A stretch of DNA of 64,000 nucleotides, from the NCBI GenBank assembly GCA_035578905.1, contig JAQJVL010000425.1, positions 372,001-436,000 on the forward strand. Reading direction: 5' to 3'. The position numbers and the translations under genes were made by a program. Below the pieces are notes generated by a model. It was not told the origin of the DNA, did no database searches, and saw only the letters and a list, made by a program, of their open reading frames with translations. The stretch is from Stictocephala bisonia (Eukaryota > Arthropoda > Insecta > Hemiptera > Membracidae). Shown in pieces: positions 53,901 to 64,000 of the stretch; positions within the stretch are counted from its first letter, which is position 1; the number at the start of each line of letters is the position of its first letter.

Positions 53901-56900
53901 ATTTTATAATTTGATAAAACCAAGACTATTTGAATTTGTAATATGCATTTAACAAATTTATGTCTAAAAGGAGGCCAAGGTTAAAAGCATTTAAATTTAA
54001 TTTTAAATGTTGGTAACTTGTTGATATAAAGGTAACATTAAACTAAATATGACAAACAAATTTAAACTATTAAAAAAACTTTATTTTTGTTTGGAACAAT
54101 TATCTTATGAATATAGCCCAACAAATCATATTATTAATATTTGTCATATGATTTCTACAAATTAAACAATTTGTATGAAAAAAATTAAAAAAATGCCTGC
54201 TTCAATATAAAAATAGAGAAAAAATGTAACCATGATACGTAAATTGACTCTACATATTTGATTTAAGACAGTTAAAATCACATAATAATATACAATAACG
54301 TTGTACAAAAGAATATTTTCCTAACTTAACTACACTAATCTATATTAATGGAATCTTGAAAGAATATGAATATATACGTATATTAAAACTGTGTATTAAG
54401 TTTTATTAAAGAAATCATACTGAAAAATTATAAAATTACACAAAGAGTAATATTTAAAATATGAATTTTAAGTAATAGAGGTTCATTGAATAAATTAATA
54501 CTTAGCTTATAAAATAATTACAAAGCAATTCCAAAATTATCAACATATCTCATTTGGTCCTTTTAAATCTTGGCATTTTTAATTAAAAAAAAAAAACATA
54601 GCTCCAGTAAATTTAAAGAAGGGTTAATGTAGCAAAAAATATATTTTTTGCATCATAGATTATGTTACATTTAAATTCTAAGAATTAATGATCCAACTAT
54701 TTTAGTTTAAAACAGATTTGGTACTTGTATCGGTTATGTTAGAATTATAGTACGAATAAAGACTTAAAATAAAGTAATGGAAAGGTTAGAGCATGAATTT
54801 TCAATTACACGATTTTCGTTTATATATAAGCAGTAATAATTGGTTTATTAATATACTATATAGTAATAATCATCAGAACTAATGTATAAAATAATAAAAA
54901 GAAATCTAATTTTCTAAACATGCTTTAACAAAATCAACAATATACAAAAAGATACAAAAATATACAAAACCTTCTTCATTTGAAAAAAGTTTAATTATTC
55001 CAAATATATACAATGGAAGATTAATTTTAAGCACATTCAAAACGTAAAACATGAGTCACATTTTAAAACCTTGCCTATACTACCTTAGAATTTGGTCAAA
55101 ATTGACATTATAATAATGTTTATTATTTACTTCCTAAGTAACTGATTTTTAAAAAGTTCACAGTTTCTTGTCTGCATGTTTTTAAAATATTAGAAGTTTT
55201 AATTTATGTTTAAAAATCCAATATTATGGCTTATTATTTAGTTCATGCTTGGACAAAATATTGGGGTTAATATTTGATAAGGAAAATATTCGCTACCTAT
55301 CTTTGTTATGTTTAGCATACATTTTAATTAACCATTAAGTTTTTAAGTAATGTTTTTTTAATTTTACGTTTCTATTTGTTTTCTTTCATATTTTAAGAGT
55401 AACAGAGTCAATTACAATTCCTTATATGCAATTTTAATTATGAGTAATTTTGATTGGTAATTATAGTATATCAACAGAACTAAAAATCTTAAAAAATTAA
55501 AGGTTTTACTTTTTTATTTGTAGGAAACGAAATACCAACATATAACTTAATCCGAGAGTTCTCTGGTAGGTCAAATGTCTCTAGAATTGTTGAAGTTTGT
55601 GATAAGAACTGAGGTGACAGCCAGCGAGCTGCCTAGGCCTAGACATATTTACAGGATAAAGGATATCCTGTTCTGAGGGCAGGATAATTATAACCGGTAT
55701 TGATGTGATTTCATGGGTTTACTGTGTAAAAATAAGCACATTTGTTTACCGTCATCCTCAAATTTTGTAATTGATCTATACAAAATTATTTGTACAGAAG
55801 ATAATAGTTTGCATCTTTTTCAATAATTATGTATCTTACAGTGTGTCATGGACATATGTATTTTCATACATTATTACAGACACTATTTTCAGCAATACAA
55901 AGTTTTTTAACTTATAATTAATACAGTTTCAGTTAAGTTATCATTAGTTGTTTGAAGCAATCAAGGGAATAAAACTTTGAACAATTTTCACTATAAAAAA
56001 GATAATAAAATTCATTACGAAATTTGCACTACAATGACTAGCAAACCGACCATGAGAATAAAGGACAGTAGACGTACTATAATATACGTCGAGTCCAAGA
56101 TTAGTTTAGGACGAATCCTTTTGTGACTTCAACAGAGTCTGTGTCTGTCATTCCATTCCCTTTTTATATCAAACTCTGTGATATCATATAAGTCTCTTTG
56201 TCCCTCAAAATAAGGTAAGAAGAGAGACATTCTTAAAACCAAAGTTAAGAAGTCTTATAAAATAGTACAATCAACAAATAAGTGCAAACCAGAGGATTCT
56301 ATCTAATATCGAAAGATCTTACATTTTATAAATTAAGTAACTTGACTTAATTAATCAATAAAACAAAAAAAAAGCAAAAATTAAATACTGATCTTATAAA
56401 TAATAAGGAGCGAATGGGCATGAAAACACTTCCTCTAAATTCTCATTTTTTACAAATGTTTTGCTTTCTTGATTAATTTTTAAGAAACAACTTATAATTT
56501 TATCAACAAAAACTCTTATTGCTAATTTTCGTAATATTAAGGCTTATTCTTATTATTATTTCATTTCATGGTGTCTTGATACACGACTGTTTGGTTATTT
56601 GTTTCCACCCTTTTCTACTAAAACATCTCTTCTGATAACTACTAATTAGGTACTGTATTATTGTAATAGAAGCTTTAATATTATACTAAACAATTATATA
56701 TGGAATGTGGGTTGTCATCCTGTCAATTTGCTATTGATTACACTTCCCTGAGTTACCAGTTTAACGTAAATTATTGTCTGATACTACCAAGATCAAGAGA
56801 GAGATACAATTAAGGGGAACATATAAAATGTAGTATTTCTGTTCAGGAATAAAAAAAAGACACGTTGTCTGCACCATATGACTCTAAAAAGTATTCGTTT

Positions 56901-57880
56901 ACATTCTATTGGAGCGGAAATTTTTTTTTGTATTTTCAAGTAGAAAATATAGTTGAATATCTACGAAACAATCGGTATGTCTTAATTTTGATAAACTATT
57001 TTACTTTTAACAACTGAACGCAGTCTTTTAAAAATATACAAACAAATTATCTTTCTTGTTATTGCCCGTTTCATATTATTGTTTAGCTGATGTATTTTAG
57101 TGTTTATAAGTCTACAAAAAATTATAGAACAAAGCAGTCTTTATAAATCAGACCTTTCCTGATCGGTTTAAGGGATCAGACGTGCGTAGGCGTAAGAATA
57201 TTTAAGAATCACTGTCACATATAATGAATCAAAGTTAGTCCTTCAGTTGCCTTCCTTCTTTTGTTTCAATTATCAATGTTATTGATACCTGCGTACTTTA
57301 TGATTAACAAACAGAGACTTCGAGGTTTGACTAACTAAGAACTGGGCAAGACGTAAATTAAACGATTTTCAGAAGTGAAAAGTTGAATTGACGAAGCAGA
57401 AGTAGTGATGTTTATCAGGATAAATAATATATTAACAGAGTAAGTTGTAACATAATAGACAAATTAATATAAAATAATAAGAAAAAATTTCCCACTTATC
57501 AAAGGCCCCAGGACATAAAACTCTTGGTCAAAAAATAAAATTAATAGTTATAAACTGACTAGTTAAAGCAGATGCTAGTTTGAGAACATGTTAAATCACA
57601 TCCGGCAGAGAAACCTGTTTTTAAGTTGGGGTAGGGGAAGCTAATCAGCTCCACCCATTCCTCATGAAATGTACAAAGGCACCATCTCTGGGAACAACCT
57701 TTTTATAAATACATTCATAGTACTTGTTATTATAAACTATCTATGTAATATCAGTTAACTTGTTTAAGTTTGCCACTTATACACTAGGTGAATTATTTGC
57801 CCGCCAATTGCCATTGTTTCTAATAGAATTATTCTTAAGAATATGTTAAATTTATTACATTACTATGTACTATATACTAA
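53901..57880. other. AT-rich, no recognised gene
   Basis: About 4 kb with no supported gene or repeat. A less AT-rich patch at 55,550-55,690 includes the palindrome CAGGATAAAGGATATCCTG but matches nothing known to me. Confidence 0.35.
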
Positions 57881-58000
57881 TTTATTTGATGGATTACATG
57901 TTACAGTTAAGATGGACCCCGCTGACAAGTATTATTTGTTACTTAGCGGGGCCATAATTATGTAAAATTTTTGGAACAAACTTATTCTATTCTATTCTAA
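57881..58000 (+). repeat. possible LINE 3' tail
   Basis: A hairpin CCCCGCT/AGCGGGG (57,917 and about 57,945) is followed about 35 bp later by TTATTCTATTCTATTCTA. A 3' hairpin and a short tandem tail are common at LINE 3' ends. No coding part is attached. Confidence 0.35.
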
Positions 58001-58340
58001 AAGATTTAAATATATTGAACATTGTAACAACGGCTAAAATTAGATTGTGGTGTTCAATAACATTTAGAAGTAAAAATAGCAGAGGGAATATTGAACAATT
58101 AACCAGTGTTCAGTCCGCATGAACAATTTAAACTTCAACGCACACAAACTAACTGATTCAACTTAGTTTGTGTAGACCAGCCCCGTCCGTGTACAAAACC
58201 GGAATTCGTAACCAGCCCAGAGTTGATAAGTCTGATTCATTGGCACACATTATATTTTTGTTTTGAGTCAAACCCATAAATCCAAGTAATGTAAAATCAG
58301 CCTCACAGCTATGGAAACCCATTAGTATAAATTTCGTTTT

Positions 58341-61300
58341 CTGAGTAATGTGAGTAGGAGGATTGTTATTTGTCATACTTTGGGAAGGGAAAGATAATTA
58401 TTTGTTTACATAAAGTAATGTGAGTGGGAGGATTGTTATTTGTCATACTTTGGGAAGGGAAAGATAATTATTTGTTTACATAAAGTAATGTGAGTAGGAG
58501 GATTGTTATTTGTCATACTTTGGGAAGGGAAACATAATTATTTGTTTACATAAAGTAATGTGAGTAGGAGGATTGTTATTTGTCATACTTTGGGAAGGGA
58601 AAGATAATTATTTGTTTACATAAAGTAATGTGAGTGGGAGGATTGTTATTTGTCATACTTTAGGAAGGGAAACCTAATTATTTGTTTACATAAAGTAATG
58701 TGAGTAGGAGGATTGTTATTTGTCATACTTTGGGAAGGGAAACATAATTATTTGTTTACATAAAGTAATGTGAGTAGGAGGATTGTTATTTGTCATACTT
58801 TGGGAAGGGAAAGATAATTATTTGTTTACATAAAGTAATGTGAATAGGAGGATTGTTATTTGTCATACTTTGGGAAGGGAAACATAATTATTTGTTTACA
58901 TAAAGTAATGTGAGTAGGAGGATTGTTATTTGTCATACTTTGGGAAGGGAAACATAATTATTTGTTTACATAAAGTAATGTGAGTAGGAGGATTGTTATT
59001 TGTCATACTTTGGGAAGGGAAAGATAATTATTTGTTTACATAAAGTAATGTGAGTAGGAGGATTGTTATTTGTCATACTTTGGGAAGGGAAAGATAATTA
59101 TTTGTTTACATAAAGTAATGTGAGTAGGAGGATTGTTATTTGTCATACTTTGGGAAGGGAAACATAATTATTTGTTTACATAAAGTAATGTGAGTAGGAG
59201 GATTGTTATTTGTCATACTTTGGGAAGGGAAACATAATTATTTGTTTACATAAAGTAATGTGAGTGGGAGGATTGTTATTTGTCATACTTTAGGAAGGGA
59301 AACATAATTATTTGTTTACATAAAGTAATGTGAGTAGGAGGATTGTTATTTGTCATACTTTGGGAAGGGAAACATAATTATTTGTTTACATAAAGTAATG
59401 TGAGTAGGAGGATTGTTATTTGTCATACTTTGGGAAGGGAAGGATAATTATTTGCTTACATAAAGTAATGTGAGTAGGAGGATTGTTATTTGTCATACTT
59501 TGGGAAGGGAAACATAATTATTTGTTTACATAAAGTAATGTGAGTGGGAGGATTGTTATTTGTCATACTTTGGGAAGGGAAACATAATTATTTGTTTACA
59601 TAAAGTAATGTGAGTGGGAGGATTGTTATTTGTCATACTTTGGGAAGGGAAACATAATTATTTGTTTACATAAAGTAATGTGATTGGGAGGATTGTTATT
59701 TGTCATACTTTGGGAAGGGTAACATAATTATTTGTTTACATAAAGTAATGTGAGTGGGAGGATTGTTATTTGTCATACTTTGGGAAGGGAAAGATAATTA
59801 TTTGTTTACATAAAGTAATGTGAGTGGGAGGATTGTTATTTGTCATACTTTGGGAAGGGAAACATAATTATTTGTTTACATAAAGTAATGTGAGTGGGAG
59901 GATTGTTATTTGTCATACTTTGGGAAGGGAAACATAATTATTTGTTTACATAAAGTAATGTGAGTGGGAGGATTGTTATTTGTCATACTTTGGGAAGGGA
60001 AACATAATTATTTGTTTACATAAAGTAATGTGAGTGGGAGGATTGTTATTTGTCATACTTTGGGAAGGGAAACATAATTATTTGTTTACATAAAGTAATG
60101 TGAGTGGGAGGATTGTTATTTGTCATACTTTGGGAAGGGAAAGATAATTATTTGTTTACATAAAGTAATGTGAGTGGGAGGATTGTTATTTGTCATACTT
60201 TGGGAAGGGAAACATAATTATTTGTTTACATAAAGTAATGTGAGTGGGAGGATTGTTATTTGTCATACTTTGGGAAGGGAAAGATAATTATTTGTTTACA
60301 TAAAGTAATGTGAGTGGGAGGATTGTTATTTGTCATACTTTGGGAAGGGAAACATAATTATTTGTTTACATAAAGTAATGTGAGTGGGAGGATTGTTATT
60401 TGTCATACTTTGGGAAGGGAAAGATAATTATTTGTTTACATAAAGTAATGTGAGTGGGAGGATTGTTATTTGTCATACTTTGGGAAGGGAAACATAATTA
60501 TTTGTTTACATAAAGTAATGTGAGTGGGAGGATTGTTATTTGTCATACTTTGGGAAGGGAAACATAATTATTTGTTTACATAAAGTAATGTGAGTGGGAG
60601 GATTGTTATTTGTCATACTTTGGGAAGGGAAACATAATTATTTGTTTACATAAAGTAATGTGAGTAGGAGGATTGTTTTTTGTCATACTTTGGGAAGGGA
60701 AAGATAATTATTTGTTTACATAAAGTAATGTGAGTAGGAGGATTGTTATTTGTCATGCTTTGGGAAGGGAAACATAATTATTTGTTTACATAAAGTAATG
60801 TGAGTAGGAGGATTGTTATTTGTCATACTTTGGGAAGGGAAACATAATTATTTGTTTACATAAAGTAATGTGAGTGGGAGGATTGTTATTTGTCATACTT
60901 TGGGAAGGGAAAGATAATTATTTGTTTACATAAAGTAATGTGAGTAGGAGGATTGTTATTTGTCATACTTTGGGAAGGGAAAGATAATTATTTGTTTACA
61001 TAAAGTAATGTGAGTAGGAGGATTGTTATTTGTCATACTTTGGGAAGGGAAAGATAATTATTTGTTAACATAAAGTAATGTGAGTAGGAGGATTGTTATT
61101 TGTCATACTTTGGGAAGGGAAACATAATTATTTGTTTACATAAAGTAATGTGAGTGGGAGGATTGTTATTTGTCATACTTTGGGAAGGGAAAGATAATTA
61201 TTTGTTTACATAAAGTAATGTGAGTGGGAGGATTGTTATTTGTCATACTTTGGGAAGGGAAACATAATTATTTGTTTACATAAAGTAATGTGAGTAGGAG

Positions 61301-61635
61301 TATTGTTATTTGTCATACTTTGGGAAGGGAAACATAATTATTTGTTTACATAAAGTAATGTGAGTGAGAGGATTGTTATTTGTCATACTTTGGGAAGGGA
61401 AACATAATTATTTGTTTACATAAAGTAATGTGAGTAGGGGGATTGTTATTTGTCATACTTTGGGAAGGGAAACATAATTATTTGTTTACATAAAGTAATG
61501 TGAGTAGGAGGATTGTTATTTGTCATACTTTGGGAAGGGAAACATAATTATTTGTTTACATAAAGTAATGTGAGTGGGAGGATTGTTATTTGTCATACTT
61601 TGGGAAGGGAAAGATAATTATTTGTTTACATAAAG
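58341..61635 (+). repeat. 70-bp satellite array, 47 copies
   Basis: The unit AGTAATGTGAGTGGGAGGAT plus the following TGTTATTTGTCATACTTTGG and GAAGGGAAACATAATTATTT(GTTTACATAA) repeats every 70 bp. The first phase point is 58,341 and the last 61,631, exactly 47 periods, so there is no net indel. Most variation is two-state at two positions, GAGTAGGAG versus GAGTGGGAG and GAAACATAATT versus GAAAGATAATT, in changing combinations. Rare private changes occur (for example GATTGTTTTTTG at about 60,671). Non-coding satellite. Confidence 0.98.
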
Positions 61636-62712
61636 CAATAAAATAAGAAACTTAACGTTTTATCTAACTGAAATATACTTGGTAAACACTTGTTAACAAA
61701 CTTTTTGTTCCATATTCTTTCTTTGATATTTTTTACTTACTTTAGTTTTCATATTTTACGTATAAAGATTTTGATTGATCACAACATGCCTTTTTTTCTT
61801 AGTACAGAGAAAAATTTAAGGACTTTACATTTTAGAAGTAAAACTTTATTTGTTTGTGAATTAGAGGGTAATATTGTAATTTGTTTTTCTTTCTTAACAA
61901 AAAAAGCTTGTTGAAAAAGAATGAGTAAAACGAAAAATATTAGAAAATATACTTTCTTATTAATAATAGCAGTAAATGACGCAGATCAACATAATTTTTA
62001 ACTATGTGAACAATTAATTATAAATTAAACTGGTTTTTATTATTAGTAAGGTTGCAAGTGATTCACGTTATTTTTGAAATGGAAAACTATTTTAAGGTTC
62101 TTGATTGCTGCAAAAATTAGTGTAAATTGTATAACTTAGTCTCTATACAATCAAGGAAAGAACAAGATAAATTATGATGGCAGTAAATAAACTAGGAGAA
62201 GCACCACTTAATAAAAATGAACGATGGTCCAATGAGATGGTTTCAGTTTACAGACTTTTGTTATTTAATGGAAATACATGATACCTTCTTTTGAGTAAAT
62301 TTGCAGTTAGTTATGTTACAAAAAAAGATTAGTACAATTTAAAAAAAATAATGTTTGTTAATAATTAAGTTTAGTATAATATATTTTATGAAATAAATGT
62401 CTTAGTTTTAATATTATAGTAAGTACTGATGTACTAGGGGAAACCATTGTGTTCGATATTTAGAGATACAGTATGTGTAAGGCTCAGTAATTAGAGAACG
62501 ATATGCGAAAACAACTAAAGTGACAGTTACACAACACACGATTACTACAAAATAAGCCCACTTTGTACTAGTATTGTAATAAACTACATGTGTGATGCTC
62601 GCTTACTTTTTGTTTCTAATAACACGCAAAACCGTTTCCAGTTTTCTCATGTGGGATTGTTTAGTTCTAAGTCATGTAAACATGAGGTTTCATATTCCAT
62701 ATGTTGTAAAAG
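61636..62712. other. AT-rich, no recognised feature
   Basis: About 1.1 kb of AT-rich DNA. A 74-codon frame at 61,690-61,914 is hydrophobic at its start but has no family resemblance and reads like AT-rich chance sequence. Confidence 0.35.
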
Positions 62713-62935
62713 GAGAGCCAGTGGCCGTGTCAAGACTTTGGGCCTAAGTTAGAGATAGCTCGGGTTCAAATCCTAGCCTTGACAGTTAGTATTGATCAGT
62801 AAGTAATATTCACCTTCTACTGTACTGGTTCTTCCCTTTCTCGGGCTGATAAATTCCTCACACAGATCAATAGTATATGGGAAATGGGTAGAGTAAGGTA
62901 TATATTTCCTTCTTATAAAAAAGATGAGGTTCTAT
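62713..62935 (+). repeat. tRNA-derived SINE, copy 2
   Basis: GAGCCAGTGGCCGTGTCAAG, box B-like GGGTTCAAATCC and the body AATATTCACCTTCTACTGTA with AATTCCTCACACAGATCAAT match the SINE at 4,986. This copy lacks about 11 bp in the box A region present in copy 1, so it is diverged. It ends near an A-rich run. Confidence 0.75.
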
Positions 62936-63109
62936 GTAAGAGTAACTTTTATAATATGAAATAAATATTATTATTATATTAGTTAAATAAAACTATCAAC
63001 TTAAAATAGAAATATATATATATATTTTAATATACTATTCTCTTGTAAAATTAAGACAAGCACATGTAAATGAAGATCTGAGTAAGATATATATCCTCAT
63101 TACAGTAGA
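62936..63109. other. AT-rich spacer
   Basis: Nothing recognised. Confidence 0.35.
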
Positions 63110-63530
63110 CGAAAAATAGTCCTCTATGCACTTGCCCAAGGTCAAATATCAGGTGGCTCAGGTCTAACGCTTGTAACTGGTGGTGTAAACCCCGTCAAGT
63201 ACGTTTCACCCCTCTACCTGAAATTAAAACCTCAGTCGTACCTATGTTGTTACGCGGACCGGTTCACTTGGTTCTCACGTCGAGATTGCCGCGACTCTCT
63301 CTTATACTATATCATTAACTGGTGATCGTGTTTTCTGTCTCTCAATCTCTTTTCGATTCATCCAGAATACTTTTCTACACAATTCTACAGTGTTGTGTTG
63401 TGCTCCGAACCATTCATGTGTGAACAACTAGACAACATCGACATACCAGGCCATCTCAGCAGCTCTACAGTCATCTCTCACTCTCTCAGCGTTTTCCTCC
63501 AAGATATGTACAACTATATCCTTTAATGGT
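63110..63530. other. GC-richer unidentified block
   Basis: Markedly less AT-rich than its surroundings, with pyrimidine-rich tracts (CGACTCTCTCTTATACTATA, CTGTCTCTCAATCTC, CATCTCTCACTCTCTC) and a TATA-like CTTATACTATAT. This could be an LTR or a promoter/first exon. I cannot identify it and found no open frame of note. Confidence 0.3.
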
Positions 63531-64000
63531 ACAATTTGTTTTTAATTAATCTCCAGTGATCATCCGTGGTAGAATATTTTGTCTACTTTTTCCAACTTCA
63601 ACGTTAGATGGTCTTCCGGAATTATAGTAAACTAATTAATCTCTCAAAACACCCTTAATAATTTGGTAGATAAATTAAAAATAACGAATACTTTAAAGTA
63701 ATAAAATAATAAAGTTCACCTTATATCCAAATGAAATATATATATAAATTATACTGCCATAACCTATTTAAATATGAAATGTAGTTGTCCGGTGATGTCA
63801 AATAACATTTTAGAGTACGCGAATGGAGAATTAATTGATCTGGCGGAGCTAATTATAACCAACAAAAGCTCATGTTATCCCGTTAACCCTGCCATCACAG
63901 CCCTCATAACCCTTCTTACATTAGCCCTTCTGGCTCACAACTCAATTACGTTCCTGCATAGAGTGATCCTCTTTATTTGTAATGGCCATAGAAGTATAAT
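63531..64000. other. unidentified end of window
   Basis: AT-rich up to about 63,780, then a less AT-rich end (TGTTATCCCGTTAACCCTGC, CAGCCCTCATAACCCTTC) that runs off the window and cannot be assigned. Confidence 0.3.

Overview
The window looks like repeat-rich, AT-rich nuclear DNA from an arthropod, most likely an insect. This rests on composition, on the kinds of transposons present (mariner-like DD-D elements, an OTU-bearing Helitron, Penelope-like and Ty3/gypsy remnants, tRNA- and 5S-derived SINE-like sequence, foldback elements) and on degenerate TTAGG-like sequence near 43.2 kb. No conserved single-copy host gene could be recognised. The only host-exon candidate is a 75-bp terminal-exon-like segment on the minus strand at 19.6 kb. 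Almost every long reading frame is a piece of a transposon.

Layout. 0.36-1.3 kb: 3' part of a Penelope-like retroelement with GIY-YIG remnants and a hammerhead-like motif. 2.4-5.96 kb: a candidate non-autonomous element bounded by ~275-bp inverted repeats, holding a 5S-like SINE, a tRNA-derived SINE and a 36-bp G-quadruplex minisatellite. 6.64-12.97 kb: 55 copies of a 115-bp satellite. 13.35-16.25 kb: two adjacent foldback elements, with a smaller inverted repeat at 17.1 kb. 18.46-18.90 and 23.58-24.00 kb: two short non-autonomous Helitrons. 20.73-22.05 kb: a mariner-like element inserted in a 33-bp minisatellite. 24.91-27.83 kb: a 394-bp satellite with higher-order structure that runs into an autonomous-type Helitron (coding 28.13-33.53 kb, 3' end at 33,725). 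37.6 kb: a MITE with perfect 40-bp inverted repeats. 39.2-42.8 kb: a decayed gene of a repetitive arthropod family, flanked on both sides by the same ~30-bp motif. 44.37-46.30 kb: a second mariner-like element with ~333-bp terminal repeats. 51.16-53.9 kb: a degraded Ty3/gypsy element on the minus strand with an LTR and polypurine tract. 58.34-61.64 kb: 47 copies of a 70-bp satellite. 62.7 kb: a second copy of the tRNA-derived SINE. The remaining stretches are AT-rich and I recognise little in them.

How the parts relate. The Helitron encodes OTU protease, HUH Rep and Pif1-type helicase modules on one strand. It is broken only by three small frameshifts, so it is recently dead or carries assembly errors. 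The 394-bp satellite directly upstream may be an expanded 5' end of the same Helitron. The two short Helitrons show that rolling-circle transposition has been productive in this genome. Both mariner-like elements share the same DD-D spacing (41 residues between the second and third Asp), and both transposases carry inactivating lesions. Satellites with uniform unit length make up about one fifth of the window.
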